Assembly: GCF_000524475.1 (NCBI RefSeq)
Contig: NZ_BAVQ01000070.1
Location: forward strand, 1-64,000
Length of the DNA: 64,000 bases
Reading direction: 5' to 3'
From: Tomitella biformata AHU 1821
GTDB taxonomy: Bacteria > Actinomycetota > Actinomycetes > Mycobacteriales > Mycobacteriaceae
The notes beneath the pieces are model-generated. The model did no database searches. It saw nothing but the letters and a program-made list of their open reading frames with translations, and was not told where the DNA came from. Made by a program: the position numbers and the translations under genes. Below, piece by piece: positions 49,811 to 58,895 of this stretch (position 1 is its first letter; every line of letters starts with the position of its first letter).

Positions 49811-51067
49811 GTGAGCGCTGTGCGAGAGGTGCTGCTGCTGTGCTGGCGGGACACCGGCCACCCCCAGGGCGGCGGCAGCGAGCGCTATCTCGAGGAGATC
49901 GGCGCGGTGCTCGCGGCGCAGGGCGTGCGGGTGACGCTGCGGACCGCGGGCTATCCGGGTGCCCCCAAGCGTGAGCACGTGAACGGCATCGACATCAGCC
50001 GCGGCGGCGGCCGCCTCACCGTCTACCCCCGTGCGTGGGCCGCGATGTGGGCGGGCCGGCGTGGGTTCGGCCCGCTACGCGGCGTGCGGCCCGACGCGGT
50101 CATCGACACCCAGAATGGCATCCCGTTCTTCGCGAGGACGTTCACGAAGGCGCCCGTCGCGCTTCTGGTGCACCACTGCCACCGTGAGCAGTGGCCGGTG
50201 GCAGGCCGGCTGATGGGGCGCGTCGGCTGGTTCATCGAGTCCCGGATCTCCCCGCGGCTGCACCGGTCGAGCCAGTACCTGACGGTGTCGCTGCCGTCCG
50301 CGCAGGAGCTCGAGGGTCTCGGCGTGGAGGGTGCCCGGATCGCCATCGCCCGCGCCGGGTTGGACCCGATCCCCGACGGCGTCGCGGCCGGCAGCGAGCT
50401 CACCCGCTCGACGCACCCCAGCCTATGCGTGCTCTCAAGGCTGGTGCCGCACAAGCAGATTGAGGATGCACTGGAGACGGTCGCGCGGCTGCGCCCGGGT
50501 CTGCCGGAACTCCACCTGGACGTGATCGGGGACGGCTGGTGGGCGCAGGAGCTGCGGGACAAGGCGGCGGCTCTGGACATCGTCGACGCCGTCACCTTCC
50601 ATGGGCACGTCTCCGAGGAGCGCAAGAACGAGCTGCTGGCCCGCGCGTGGGTGCACGTGATGCCCTCCCGCAAGGAGGGCTGGGGGCTGGTGGTCATCGA
50701 GGCGGCGCAACACGGCGTGCCGACGGTCGGCTACCGCAGCTCCCGGGGCCTGACGGACTCGGTGGTCGACGGTGCCACCGGGGTGCTGGTGGACACGCCG
50801 GCAGAGCTGGTCGACGCGGTCGGGCGGCTGCTCGAGGACGAGGCGTGGCGGCTGGAGCTCGGCGAGCAGGCGCGGGCCAGGGTGGGCCAGTTCTCCTGGG
50901 TCCGCTCCGCGATGGCCGTCCGCTCGGTGCTGACCTCGATGGCCCGTGGCGCCCACGTCAGCGGTGTGGTGACCGACGACCTGCTAGAGCTCGTCCCGGA
51001 TGAGTCCTCGGCGACTGCGGCGTTTCGCGAGATCACGCACGACACCGCAGCCCAGTCCGCAGGCTAG
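49811..51067 (+). CDS. GT4 family glycosyltransferase, Rv0225-type
   Basis: A 418-residue GT-B enzyme. The N-terminal domain starts CWRDTGHPQGGGSERYLEEIG, and the donor-binding C-terminal domain includes MPSRKEGWGLVVIEAAQHG with the conserved E-x7-E. It transfers a sugar from a nucleotide- or lipid-linked donor in the cytosol, probably to an envelope glycolipid. GTG start at 49811. Its 3' end overlaps the convergent membrane-protein gene by 84 bp. It matches Rv0225 in position. Donor and acceptor are not readable. Confidence 0.9.
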   Translation: MSAVREVLLLCWRDTGHPQGGGSERYLEEIGAVLAAQGVRVTLRTAGYPGAPKREHVNGIDISRGGGRLTVYPRAWAAMWAGRRGFGPLRGVRPDAVIDTQNGIPFFARTFTKAPVALLVHHCHREQWPVAGRLMGRVGWFIESRISPRLHRSSQYLTVSLPSAQELEGLGVEGARIAIARAGLDPIPDGVAAGSELTRSTHPSLCVLSRLVPHKQIEDALETVARLRPGLPELHLDVIGDGWWAQELRDKAAALDIVDAVTFHGHVSEERKNELLARAWVHVMPSRKEGWGLVVIEAAQHGVPTVGYRSSRGLTDSVVDGATGVLVDTPAELVDAVGRLLEDEAWRLELGEQARARVGQFSWVRSAMAVRSVLTSMARGAHVSGVVTDDLLELVPDESSATAAFREITHDTAAQSAG

Positions 51068-52726
51068 GACCGCCAGCCACAGCAGGTGGGCGGCGATCGC
51101 GGTCGCCCGCGCCGCCTGGCTGGCAGGCGCCCACTCGACAGAACCCGGGACGCGGTACAGGCTGAGATCGGCGTCGGCGTAGAACGGCTCCAGCTTGGCC
51201 AGGGTTGTCGCGCTCGCGCCGAGATCGCCGGGCGTGCCGTGCTCCACCAGGACCCAGCGGACCCCCAACTCGGCGAGCTTGGCGGGTTCTGCGCCGGAGA
51301 GCAACACCGATTGCGCCCGTGAGCCCTCGCCGGCCACCCGCACTCCGCCGACTATCAGCGCGCCGGGGTCGAGAACGTCGGCCTGCAGCCAGCGCGCGGC
51401 GGGATCGAGCACGACCGGTCCGCCGTCGAACATCCGGAAGCTGCCCGCCGGCAGCACCGCGACATCCCCGTCTCCCGGCGCCGCGAGCTGTGCGACCTGT
51501 GCCCAGCCCACCGGGTAGTGCGCCGGCCGCAGTGCGCCGCCGACTCCCCATGCGAGGTCCGGCAGCGCGAGGATGAGCAGCGCGCAGAGGGCGACGGCGC
51601 TGGACTTGGCGGACTTGGGCGTGGCGGACTTGGGCCGGCGCGCCCGCAGCCGGTCCGCGGCCAGCGCCGCCGCCAGCACATAGCCGGGCATCGCGAGGGC
51701 CACCCATTTCTGCGCGTCGCGGCCCAGGCCGGACCCGGGCACCGCCGCCACAATCGCGCGGCAGAGCGCCAGCCCCGGACCAGTCGCGGCCAGCGCCGGC
51801 AGGACGATGGCGAGCACGGCGATGACGACGAGCGCCGCGATCACGGGATTGCGGCGTCGCCGCCATAGCCCCCGCAGCCCAGCGGCGACCAGTGCCAGCA
51901 GCAGCGCGGTCGAGGCCAGCGCGAACAGGGTGGTCCGCGAGCCGGGCACGGCGAGGGAGTTCCAGATGCCGCCGAGCCCGGCCAGAGAGCCAAGGGTGCC
52001 CAGGCCCGGCTCCGCCCGCGCGGCGAACGCGGCTACCCCGGCCGGGTCGGAGCCCGCGCCGCCGCCGAGCACCGCCGCCACGAGCCAGGGGGCGGCGACG
52101 GCGGCGAGGGCGGCCACGACGATGAGTAGCCGTCGGGCGCGGCGGCGCCCGCCTGGCAGCGCGGCCAAGATGACTGCGAGCAGGCCCGCCAGCACCGCGC
52201 CCGTGGGGGTGAGGCCCGCGCTTGCCAGGGCGACCAAGAGCGCGCCGGCAGACCCGCCCCGGCGCATCGACACGGCGGCGGACACGATCCAGGGCAGTGC
52301 GGCGTAGCCGGTGAGCAGGCTCCAGTGCCCCTGCAGAAGTCGCTCTGCCACAAAGGGATTCCACAGAGCCACGGTGATGGCGACTAGCTGGCCGCCCAAG
52401 CCGACGGCGGGGAGGACCGTCCGCACCATCTTGGCCGCGCCGTATCCCGCAGCCCACAGAGACAGCAGCAGGATCGCTTTCACGAGGATGCCGCCGTCGA
52501 CGATGGAGGAGGCGACGGCCAGTAGGGCATCCTGCGGCACGGCGCGGGGCGCGGCGTCGGAGATGCCCAGGGCGGAGTCGGTGAGATACGAGCGCGGGGT
52601 GGAGACCGCGTCACGCAGCAGCAGATAGCCCGGGCCCAGCAGCGGTCCCAGGATCACAAGCGTCAGGACCAATGAGTACAGCGCCGGGATCCATTGCCTG
52701 GGCTGGGGAATCCGGCGGACGCGCAT
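50984..52726 (-). CDS. Polytopic membrane protein, Rv0226c-type
   Basis: A 580-residue integral membrane protein with about twelve helices up to residue 400 and a soluble outer C-terminal part. There it has DGDVAVLPAGSFRMFDGGPVVLD (read as two motifs), then a last helix and a basic tail. The layout resembles GT-C or YfhO-type envelope proteins, though no catalytic Asp motif is certain. ATG at 52726 was chosen (AAGG 8 bp upstream); a TTG two codons earlier is possible. Position equals Rv0226c. Divergent from the flippase gene. Confidence 0.82.
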   Translation of the reverse strand: MRVRRIPQPRQWIPALYSLVLTLVILGPLLGPGYLLLRDAVSTPRSYLTDSALGISDAAPRAVPQDALLAVASSIVDGGILVKAILLLSLWAAGYGAAKMVRTVLPAVGLGGQLVAITVALWNPFVAERLLQGHWSLLTGYAALPWIVSAAVSMRRGGSAGALLVALASAGLTPTGAVLAGLLAVILAALPGGRRRARRLLIVVAALAAVAAPWLVAAVLGGGAGSDPAGVAAFAARAEPGLGTLGSLAGLGGIWNSLAVPGSRTTLFALASTALLLALVAAGLRGLWRRRRNPVIAALVVIAVLAIVLPALAATGPGLALCRAIVAAVPGSGLGRDAQKWVALAMPGYVLAAALAADRLRARRPKSATPKSAKSSAVALCALLILALPDLAWGVGGALRPAHYPVGWAQVAQLAAPGDGDVAVLPAGSFRMFDGGPVVLDPAARWLQADVLDPGALIVGGVRVAGEGSRAQSVLLSGAEPAKLAELGVRWVLVEHGTPGDLGASATTLAKLEPFYADADLSLYRVPGSVEWAPASQAARATAIAAHLLWLAVLACGLGCGVVRDLAKRRSRRGLIRDEL

Positions 52727-52767
52727 GCGCAAACCTTACGGGGGGACGCACCTGCGATCATTGCGGG

Positions 52768-54000
52768 ATGATCCCGGAGCCGACCTCGCCGCCCGCTACC
52801 GCGGTGTCCGGCCGGCGGTTCGTCACCTCGGGGCTGGCCCTGGTGACGGTCGGCGCGATGACCGCCAACGTCCTGTCCTACCTGCTGCACTTGCTCGCCG
52901 GGCGGATGCTGCTGCCGGAGGGCTATGGCGAGTTCGCGAGCCTGCTCACGGCGCAGCTGGTCCTCGCGGTGCCGGCGCTGGCCCTGCAGACGGTGATCGC
53001 TCGTTCCACCGCGCGAGGCGGCGGCGAGTCGGATGCCCGCGCGCTGACATACCGCGCGGCGGCGGTGGTCGCGGTGCTCGCGGCGGCGTTGACCCCGCTG
53101 TTGTCCTGGCTGTTCACGACCTCGCTGACCGCCGCCGCGTCCGCCCTAGTCGCGGCGCCGCTGCTGGTGTTGCTCGCGGGGGAGCAGGGGCTGTTGCAGG
53201 GGCGCGAGCGCTTCGGGGCGCTCGGCGCTATCCTCGCCGCCGCAGGGCTGGGCAAGGTGCTGCCCGCGGTGGCGGCGCTGGCACTGGGCTCCGGCGCGGC
53301 CGGGGCGCTGGCGGCGGGCGCGGCGGGCACCGCCGTCGTGGTGCTGGCGGCCCGGTTCGTGGGCTCGCGGCGCGTGGCAGCAGGCGCGCTATCCGCGGGG
53401 GCGTCTGGCTCCTCGGATGTCGCCGCAGTGCTCCGCGCCTCGCAGGTGCAGTTGGTGCTGATCGCGCTGAGCTCGATCGACCTGCTGATCGCCCGGGCCG
53501 TGCTCACCGAGACCGATGCCGGGCTCTACGCGATGGGCGCGGTGGCGACGAAGGCCGCGTTCTGGCTTCCGCAAGCCGTCGGCGTCGTGCTGTATCCGCG
53601 CATGTCGAGGCCCGAGCAGTCGCTGAAGGCGGTCCGCACGACGCTCGCGGTGCTGCTGGGGGTCGGCGCCGTCGTGGTTATCGGGGCGGCACTCGCGGGC
53701 CCGTTGCTCCCGATGCTGGTCGGCGAGGACTACCGTCCCATCACCGGCCTGCTGTGGCTGTTCGCGCTCGAGGGCGCGGTGCTCGCGCTGTTGCAGGGGG
53801 CGCTGATCGGGGCGATTGCCCGCGAGCGCACGGCGTTGGCCGCCGTTGCGTGGGTGGGCCTGGGCATCGAGGCCGTGGTGCTGTCTCTCACGGGCTCGAT
53901 GCTCGCGATGCTGGTCGGCGCGACCATCTGCGTGGCCGTGACGACTGCGGCTATGGCTGCGCTGGTGCTGCGGTCGGTGGCGGCGGAGCCTGCGCGCTAG
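52768..54000 (+). CDS. Wzx/MATE-fold oligosaccharide flippase
   Basis: A 410-residue membrane protein with about 12 helices of the polysaccharide-biosynthesis (MOP) family. It opens with SGLALVTVGAMTANVLSYLL, then LPEGYGEFASLLTAQ, the typical helix 1-2 loop of Wzx-like proteins. IALSSIDLLIARAVLTETDAG is the mid-protein signature. It would move a lipid-linked sugar across the membrane, consistent with neighbouring glycosyl- and arabinosyltransferases. ATG at 52768 has only a weak ribosome site. The 3' end overlaps the convergent MMPL pseudogene by 50 bp. It has no counterpart that I recall at this point in M. tuberculosis. Confidence 0.85.
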   Translation: MIPEPTSPPATAVSGRRFVTSGLALVTVGAMTANVLSYLLHLLAGRMLLPEGYGEFASLLTAQLVLAVPALALQTVIARSTARGGGESDARALTYRAAAVVAVLAAALTPLLSWLFTTSLTAAASALVAAPLLVLLAGEQGLLQGRERFGALGAILAAAGLGKVLPAVAALALGSGAAGALAAGAAGTAVVVLAARFVGSRRVAAGALSAGASGSSDVAAVLRASQVQLVLIALSSIDLLIARAVLTETDAGLYAMGAVATKAAFWLPQAVGVVLYPRMSRPEQSLKAVRTTLAVLLGVGAVVVIGAALAGPLLPMLVGEDYRPITGLLWLFALEGAVLALLQGALIGAIARERTALAAVAWVGLGIEAVVLSLTGSMLAMLVGATICVAVTTAAMAALVLRSVAAEPAR

Positions 54001-56092
54001 CCGGGGCGCGCGGCGAGACCTTCGTCGGCCACCAGAACGCGCGGCCCTGCAGCGCGGAGAGGGCGGGCACCAGCAGCGGAGCCATCCCGAAGGCGGCGAT
54101 GGCGATGCCGACGGCGACGCCGAAGCCCAGCTCGACGAGGTTGGCGATCCCGGTGAGCATCAGCGAGGCGAACGTGAATGCCAGGATCACGCCGGCCGCG
54201 GCGACGGTGGGTGCGTCGTTCGCGATCGCGATCCGCACGGCCTCTCTAGGCCGGTGCCCGTTGCGGAACTCCTCGTGCAAGCGCGCCGCGATCAGGATGT
54301 TGTAGTCGGTGCCGATGGCGACGACGAACAGGTAGAGCACGATCGGGATCGTGAAGTCGACGCCCGAATAGCCGACCCCGTCGAGGAAGACCAACACGAC
54401 GGCGCCGAGGGTGGCGGCGAAGGTCAGCCCGACGCAGACGACGAGGTTGAGCGGCGCGAGCAGCGACGTCAGCAGCAGCCCGAGGATCAGGAAGATGATG
54501 ACCGCGGCCACGGGGAACACGAGCCGGGTGTCCGAGTGCAGCTGTGCGCGCACGTCCACGAACGTCGACGTCTGGCCGCCGACGTAGACGTCCGCGCCGG
54601 GCACCGCGCCGTGGGCAGCCGCCCGCACCGGCCCCTCGACCAGGTCGATGGCCTCGTTGGCGAACGGGTCGGCTTCGAGGATCACGTTGATCAGCGCCGC
54701 GGTGCCGTCCTGGCTCGGCTTGGGCGGTGTCACCGACGCGACCCCGGGCACGGCCGCCAACGCCGCGGACAGCGGGGCCAGCGAGGCCGGGTCGAGCGGG
54801 GCGGTGCCGACGACATACACCTGTGTGGGGCTGAGCGTGCCGGGTGGGAAGGAGACGCTCATCGTGTTGAACGCCTGCTGTGCGGGGGTGTCCGACGGCA
54901 ACTCCGCCAGCGTGTTGTAGGTGGGCTTGAACCCGGTGGAGAAGACAGTGAGGATGATCAGCACGACCGCCACTCCGCCAGCGACGAGGGCGGGCCGCCG
55001 CGCGGTGTACTCGCCGATCGCCGCGAACGGGCTGCGCGCGCTGTTCTGCCCCGCGCCGAGCGGCCAGAACAGGTGCTTGCCGAGGAGCGCGAACACCGCG
55101 GGGATCAGGGTGAGGGTCGTGATCAGCATGACCGCGACGGCGACGATGAGGCCCGGGGCGAGCGTGCTCAACGACCCCAGGCGGGCGAGGAGCAGCGCGG
55201 CAAAGGCTCCGATCACCGTCAGTGCCGACGAGCCGACCACCTTGCCGACCACGGTGGCGGCAAAGACCAGCGACTCGTCGTGCGACCGGCCGCCGCGGAC
55301 GGACTCGCGATAGCGGAACAGCAGGAACACGATGTAGTCGGTGCCGATGCCGAACAGCACGACGACCAGGATCGATTGCAGCGAGGTGCTCACTTCGAAA
55401 TCGAAGCCGTCCGCGAGCGCCGCGGTGATACCGGTGACGACCTGGAGCACGATACCGATCACGATGATCGGGATTATCGAGATGAGGGGGCTGCGGAAGA
55501 TAAGGCCGAGGAGTACCACGATGAGGATCACGGTCGCGATGGTGATGATGCTGTCGGCGTGGTCGAAGGCTGAGGTGGTGTCCACCTGAATGGCCGCGTT
55601 GCCGGTGAGCTCGCTGGTCAGGTCGGTGCCCTGCAGACTGGCCGCGGCGGCGGCGCGTACCGCGGGCACCGCGGCGTTGACCTTCTCGTCGCCGGGTTGG
55701 CCGTCGAACGCGACCTGGATTGCCATGACCTTGCCGTCGGCGGACAGCGATTGCGGGGTGGCCTACACGGCGAGGACCCCATCGATGCCGTCGTTCTGCA
55801 GGGCACCCACCAGGGTGCCGGCCTCGTCCTGGTCGGCGGGGGAGAGCGGTGCGCCGTCGGCGCGGGTGACGATCAGGGACCCCGCCGCGCCCTACTGGGC
55901 CGGGAAGAATTCGGCGCCCGCGGACTGCGCTCTTACCGACTCGAAGCTCGTGGGCAGGAAGCTCTGCTGATTGCCGGTGGTGTAGTCGGCCAGGTTGGGA
56001 GAGAAGAAAATGATGAGCACCACGCCAATTGCCCAGACTGCGATCGTCTTCCATGGATTCGCTATCACCTTGCGGGCGATAAGACCGAACAT
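53951..56092 (-). pseudogene. MMPL family transporter gene interrupted by two in-frame TAG codons
   Basis: Read through, the frame gives a 713-codon RND/MMPL transporter with 11-12 helices and two GTDY proton-relay motifs (IGTDYIVFLLFRY and IGTDYNILIAARL). It is interrupted at codon 67 (TAG at 55892-55894) and codon 110 (TAG at 55763-55765). Both lie in the first outer loop, and there is no frameshift anywhere. The sequence between the stops still reads as a normal MMPL loop (TLVGALQNDGIDGV). TAG is an ordinary stop elsewhere in the window, for example in pckA, so recoding is unlikely. A 591-residue product from ATG 55726 would lack helix 1. It is either a recent pseudogene or a sequence error. 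Confidence 0.82.
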
Positions 56093-56232
56093 AGGAAACA
56101 ACCGCCCTGTTATTGGCGTTCGTGAGGTGATCCCAGCGTTGACGGTTGGAGCAGGGTGCGGAAAACTTTCAGGTGCCACAGTAGCAAATAGTGATTCATC
56201 TCACAATAAGATATGCGGGTGGATAAACGCGA

Positions 56233-56272
56233 AGCGGGGCGCGGCGATTCCGAAGAACCACCACGCCCCGCT
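56233..56272 (-). terminator. Hairpin after the DUF3068 gene
   Basis: Nine-base arms AGCGGGGCG and CGCCCCGCT are separated by 22 nt, just downstream of the DUF3068 stop on the minus strand. The loop is long and no clear T-run follows, so efficiency is uncertain. Confidence 0.5.
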
Positions 56273-56285
56273 GTTGCGGACTGAG

Positions 56286-57479
56286 TTATTGTCTCGGGAT
56301 CACCTGGGTGTCAGCCGAATGGGAGTTGCCTCCGTCAGCGGCCCTGGCACCTGCGCCGCGACCGCCGCGCAGGCCCACGAACAGCCCGCCCAGGATCATC
56401 AGGAGTCCGACGATGCCCATGATCAGCGGCAGCGTCTTGGTCAGCAGATCGATCTTGTCCGCGCCGTCCTTGGCCTGCTTGACCTGGTAGTCGATGGTCT
56501 CCTGGTCGAAGCCTAGGCCGGTCTCGGGGCTCACTGACAGCGCGATGATGCGCTCGGGGGCATCGGCCGTCTGCGCGAAGTACTGGTCGATCTGCTCGAC
56601 GCCCTTGACGATGACGCCGGTGAGGGGGTCGACGTACAGGTCGCGGGTGTTGGTGTAGAAGCGTCGAACCTCGACCTCGGGCTCTGCAGCCTCGGCGGCG
56701 GGAGCGCCGTCAGCGGCCGCGCCCTCAGCGGGAGCCTCTGGCGCGGGTGCGGGCGCCTCGGCCTGGATGCCCAGGGCCGCCGCGGGCACCGTCAGCTTGT
56801 TACTCGCGGACGGCGCTACGACGGACAGGTCGATGGGGCCGACTTCCTGGGTGTAGTGGTACACCTTCAGGCCCGAGATCTCCTCGTCGCCGACGTAGTC
56901 GATCGGCAGGGTGGTGCGAGCGGTGAGGTCGAAATACTGGTACTGCGTGTCCTTATCCACGTTGAACGGGAACTTGTACTGCAGGCCCTCACGCGGCAGT
57001 TCGACGAACTCGGTGTCTCCCGAGCCGGTCATATTCGGCTCGGTGGCCAGCGAGCCGGGATGGTCGGCGACGGGCTCGGAGGAGATCCGGTCGAGGGTGA
57101 CCCGGTCGATACTGCCGGTCAGGAGCCGCGGGTCCACCTTGGCGCCCTCGGCGGGTTCGGGCTTGTCCAGGCGCAGGAGGCGCTGGCCGGCCTGGACCGT
57201 GATGATGGTCTGGTTGGTCGGATCTGCGGTGACGACGTGCCGGACGGCCTCGATGGGGACGTTCGTGTCAATGCGGGGAGTGCCGGCGAGCAGCGAGGCG
57301 GAGTCAAGAATGCTGGCTGTGCCGACGGCGACGGTGGTGACCTCAAGGTCCACCGGAGTCTTCATCGCCTTGCCCTTGCTGTAAGTCGGCAGAAGGATTG
57401 CGACCACCAAGAGGAACATTCCCACACCCACCAAGATTGCGCCGACTATCTTGCCGGTTCCACCTTTGCCCTGCGCCAT
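56286..57479 (-). CDS. DUF3068 family membrane-anchored protein, Rv0227c-type
   Basis: A 397-residue protein with one N-terminal helix (GAILVGVGMFLLVVAILL), a large outer domain, and one C-terminal helix (LPLIMGIVGLLMILGGLFVGL) before a basic tail. The outer part carries DUF3068 blocks FPFNVDKDTQYQYFDLTAR and RDLYVDPLTGVIVKGVEQID. An Ala/Pro/Glu-rich linker (APAPEAPAEGAAADGAP) lies mid-domain. The ATG follows GAGGAG by about 9 bp. Homologues are restricted to mycolic-acid actinomycetes. The function is unknown but envelope-related by location. Confidence 0.9.
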   Translation of the reverse strand: MAQGKGGTGKIVGAILVGVGMFLLVVAILLPTYSKGKAMKTPVDLEVTTVAVGTASILDSASLLAGTPRIDTNVPIEAVRHVVTADPTNQTIITVQAGQRLLRLDKPEPAEGAKVDPRLLTGSIDRVTLDRISSEPVADHPGSLATEPNMTGSGDTEFVELPREGLQYKFPFNVDKDTQYQYFDLTARTTLPIDYVGDEEISGLKVYHYTQEVGPIDLSVVAPSASNKLTVPAAALGIQAEAPAPAPEAPAEGAAADGAPAAEAAEPEVEVRRFYTNTRDLYVDPLTGVIVKGVEQIDQYFAQTADAPERIIALSVSPETGLGFDQETIDYQVKQAKDGADKIDLLTKTLPLIMGIVGLLMILGGLFVGLRGGRGAGARAADGGNSHSADTQVIPRQ

Positions 57480-57629
57480 CGACGACTCTCCTCAAGTTTT
57501 CCCGCGTCTGCCATCTGCGTACGCGATGCGCAATTCCCATTGTTCGCGGTGTTTGCAGGTGACACTACACAGTCGACCAGTAGATCTCTGTGCTCCAGTG
57601 CGGCGTGTACTGCTACATAATGGTCAACG

Positions 57630-58895
57630 ATGACCTCAACCCCTGACGATCGTCTAGTTCCAGCCGCCGAATCCGATCAGATTGGCACATTGGCGCCCGT
57701 TCGCCTGCGTGGATTCATCCCGTCGCTGGAGGGGATGCGGGCGCTCGCGGCATTTGGCGTGCTCACCACGCACGTGGCGTTCCAGACGGGACACGCGGGC
57801 GGCGCGGTGCTGAGCCGGGCATTCGGCCGCCTGGACCTCGCGGTGGCGGTGTTCTTCGCGCTGTCAGGGTTCCTGCTGTGGCGCGGGCACGCGCGGGCGG
57901 CGCGCGGATTGCGGCCGAGCCCACCGGCCGGCCGCTACTACCGCTCACGTGTGGTCCGCATCCTGCCCGCCTATCTGGTGGTCGTGCTGGCGGTGTTGTG
58001 GTTGCTGCCAGAGGCGGCGGGAGTCAGTTGGAAGGGGTGGCTGGCGAACCTGACCTTGACGCAGGTCTTCGTGCCGTTGAGCCTGACCGGCGGCCTCACC
58101 CACATGTGGAGCCTGTCGGTGGAGATCGCCTTCTACTTGGTGCTGCCGCTGATCGCGTTGGCGATGTGCCGGCTCACGGGCGATCGTGCCCGGTTTCGGA
58201 TCCCATTGCTGCTGGCGGCAAGCGCGCTGAGCCTGGGCTGGGGGTTCGTCGACCTGCCGGTGTCGTACGGAGTCAACACGGACAACTGGCTGCCCGGTTA
58301 CGTCTCGTGGTTCGCGGCCGGGATGATCCTCGCCGAGCTGACCGTGGGCACGGCGGGCCGCTGGCACGCGTTGGCGCAGCGCCGGCTTGTGCTGCTGCTG
58401 GTCGCGATCGCCGTCTACGCACTCTCCTGCACCAACCTGTCCGGCCCGCCTGGCCTGGTGCAGCCGGCGCCATGGCAGTACCTGCTCAAGACGCTGTTCG
58501 GCGCGATCCTGGGATTCGTCCTGCTGGCGCCGCTGATTCTGGGGGACAAGGCGGAGCGGGAGGGGGACCGGGCCGCGCACCGCGTCCTCGCGGGGCCGGT
58601 GGGCCTGACCATCGGCCGCTGGTCGTATTCCGTGTTCCTGTGGCACCTGGCGGTGCTGTCGATGGTGTTCCCGGCGTTCGGCATCGCGCCCTTCAGTGGG
58701 AATATGCCGCTGGTCTGGGTGCTGACGGTGGTGCTGACGCTGCTGGTCTCGGCGGCCAGCTACGCGTTGGTCGAGGAGCCGGCCCGCCGGGCCCTGGTGC
58801 GGTGGGAGAGCCGCCGCAGCCAGGCGTCGACGCGCGGGGCGATCGGCACCGCGGACAGCGCGGCGATCACCAGCGCCACCAACGCTGCGAACTGA
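57630..58895 (+). CDS. Acyltransferase 3 (OafA-like) membrane protein, Rv0228-type
   Basis: A 421-residue membrane acyltransferase with about ten helices. The family opening LEGMRALAAFGVLTTHVAF contains the conserved Arg and His of helix 1, and SGFLLWRG and MWSLSVEIAFYLVLPLI are typical. It would O-acylate a carbohydrate on the outer side of the membrane, such as arabinogalactan or a glycolipid (inference from context). No good ribosome site precedes the ATG. Its last 136 bp overlap the 3' end of aftD on the other strand. Confidence 0.9.
   Translation: MTSTPDDRLVPAAESDQIGTLAPVRLRGFIPSLEGMRALAAFGVLTTHVAFQTGHAGGAVLSRAFGRLDLAVAVFFALSGFLLWRGHARAARGLRPSPPAGRYYRSRVVRILPAYLVVVLAVLWLLPEAAGVSWKGWLANLTLTQVFVPLSLTGGLTHMWSLSVEIAFYLVLPLIALAMCRLTGDRARFRIPLLLAASALSLGWGFVDLPVSYGVNTDNWLPGYVSWFAAGMILAELTVGTAGRWHALAQRRLVLLLVAIAVYALSCTNLSGPPGLVQPAPWQYLLKTLFGAILGFVLLAPLILGDKAEREGDRAAHRVLAGPVGLTIGRWSYSVFLWHLAVLSMVFPAFGIAPFSGNMPLVWVLTVVLTLLVSAASYALVEEPARRALVRWESRRSQASTRGAIGTADSAAITSATNAAN

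Noticed and set aside
54254-55573. 439-codon plus-strand frame opposite the MMPL pseudogene
   Set aside because: Asp/His/Arg-rich antisense reading; the MMPL motifs fix the coding strand.
55763-55894. Amber codons recoded as an amino acid
   Set aside because: TAG ends several intact genes in this window (first gene, pckA, acetoacetyl-CoA synthetase), so general recoding is untenable.
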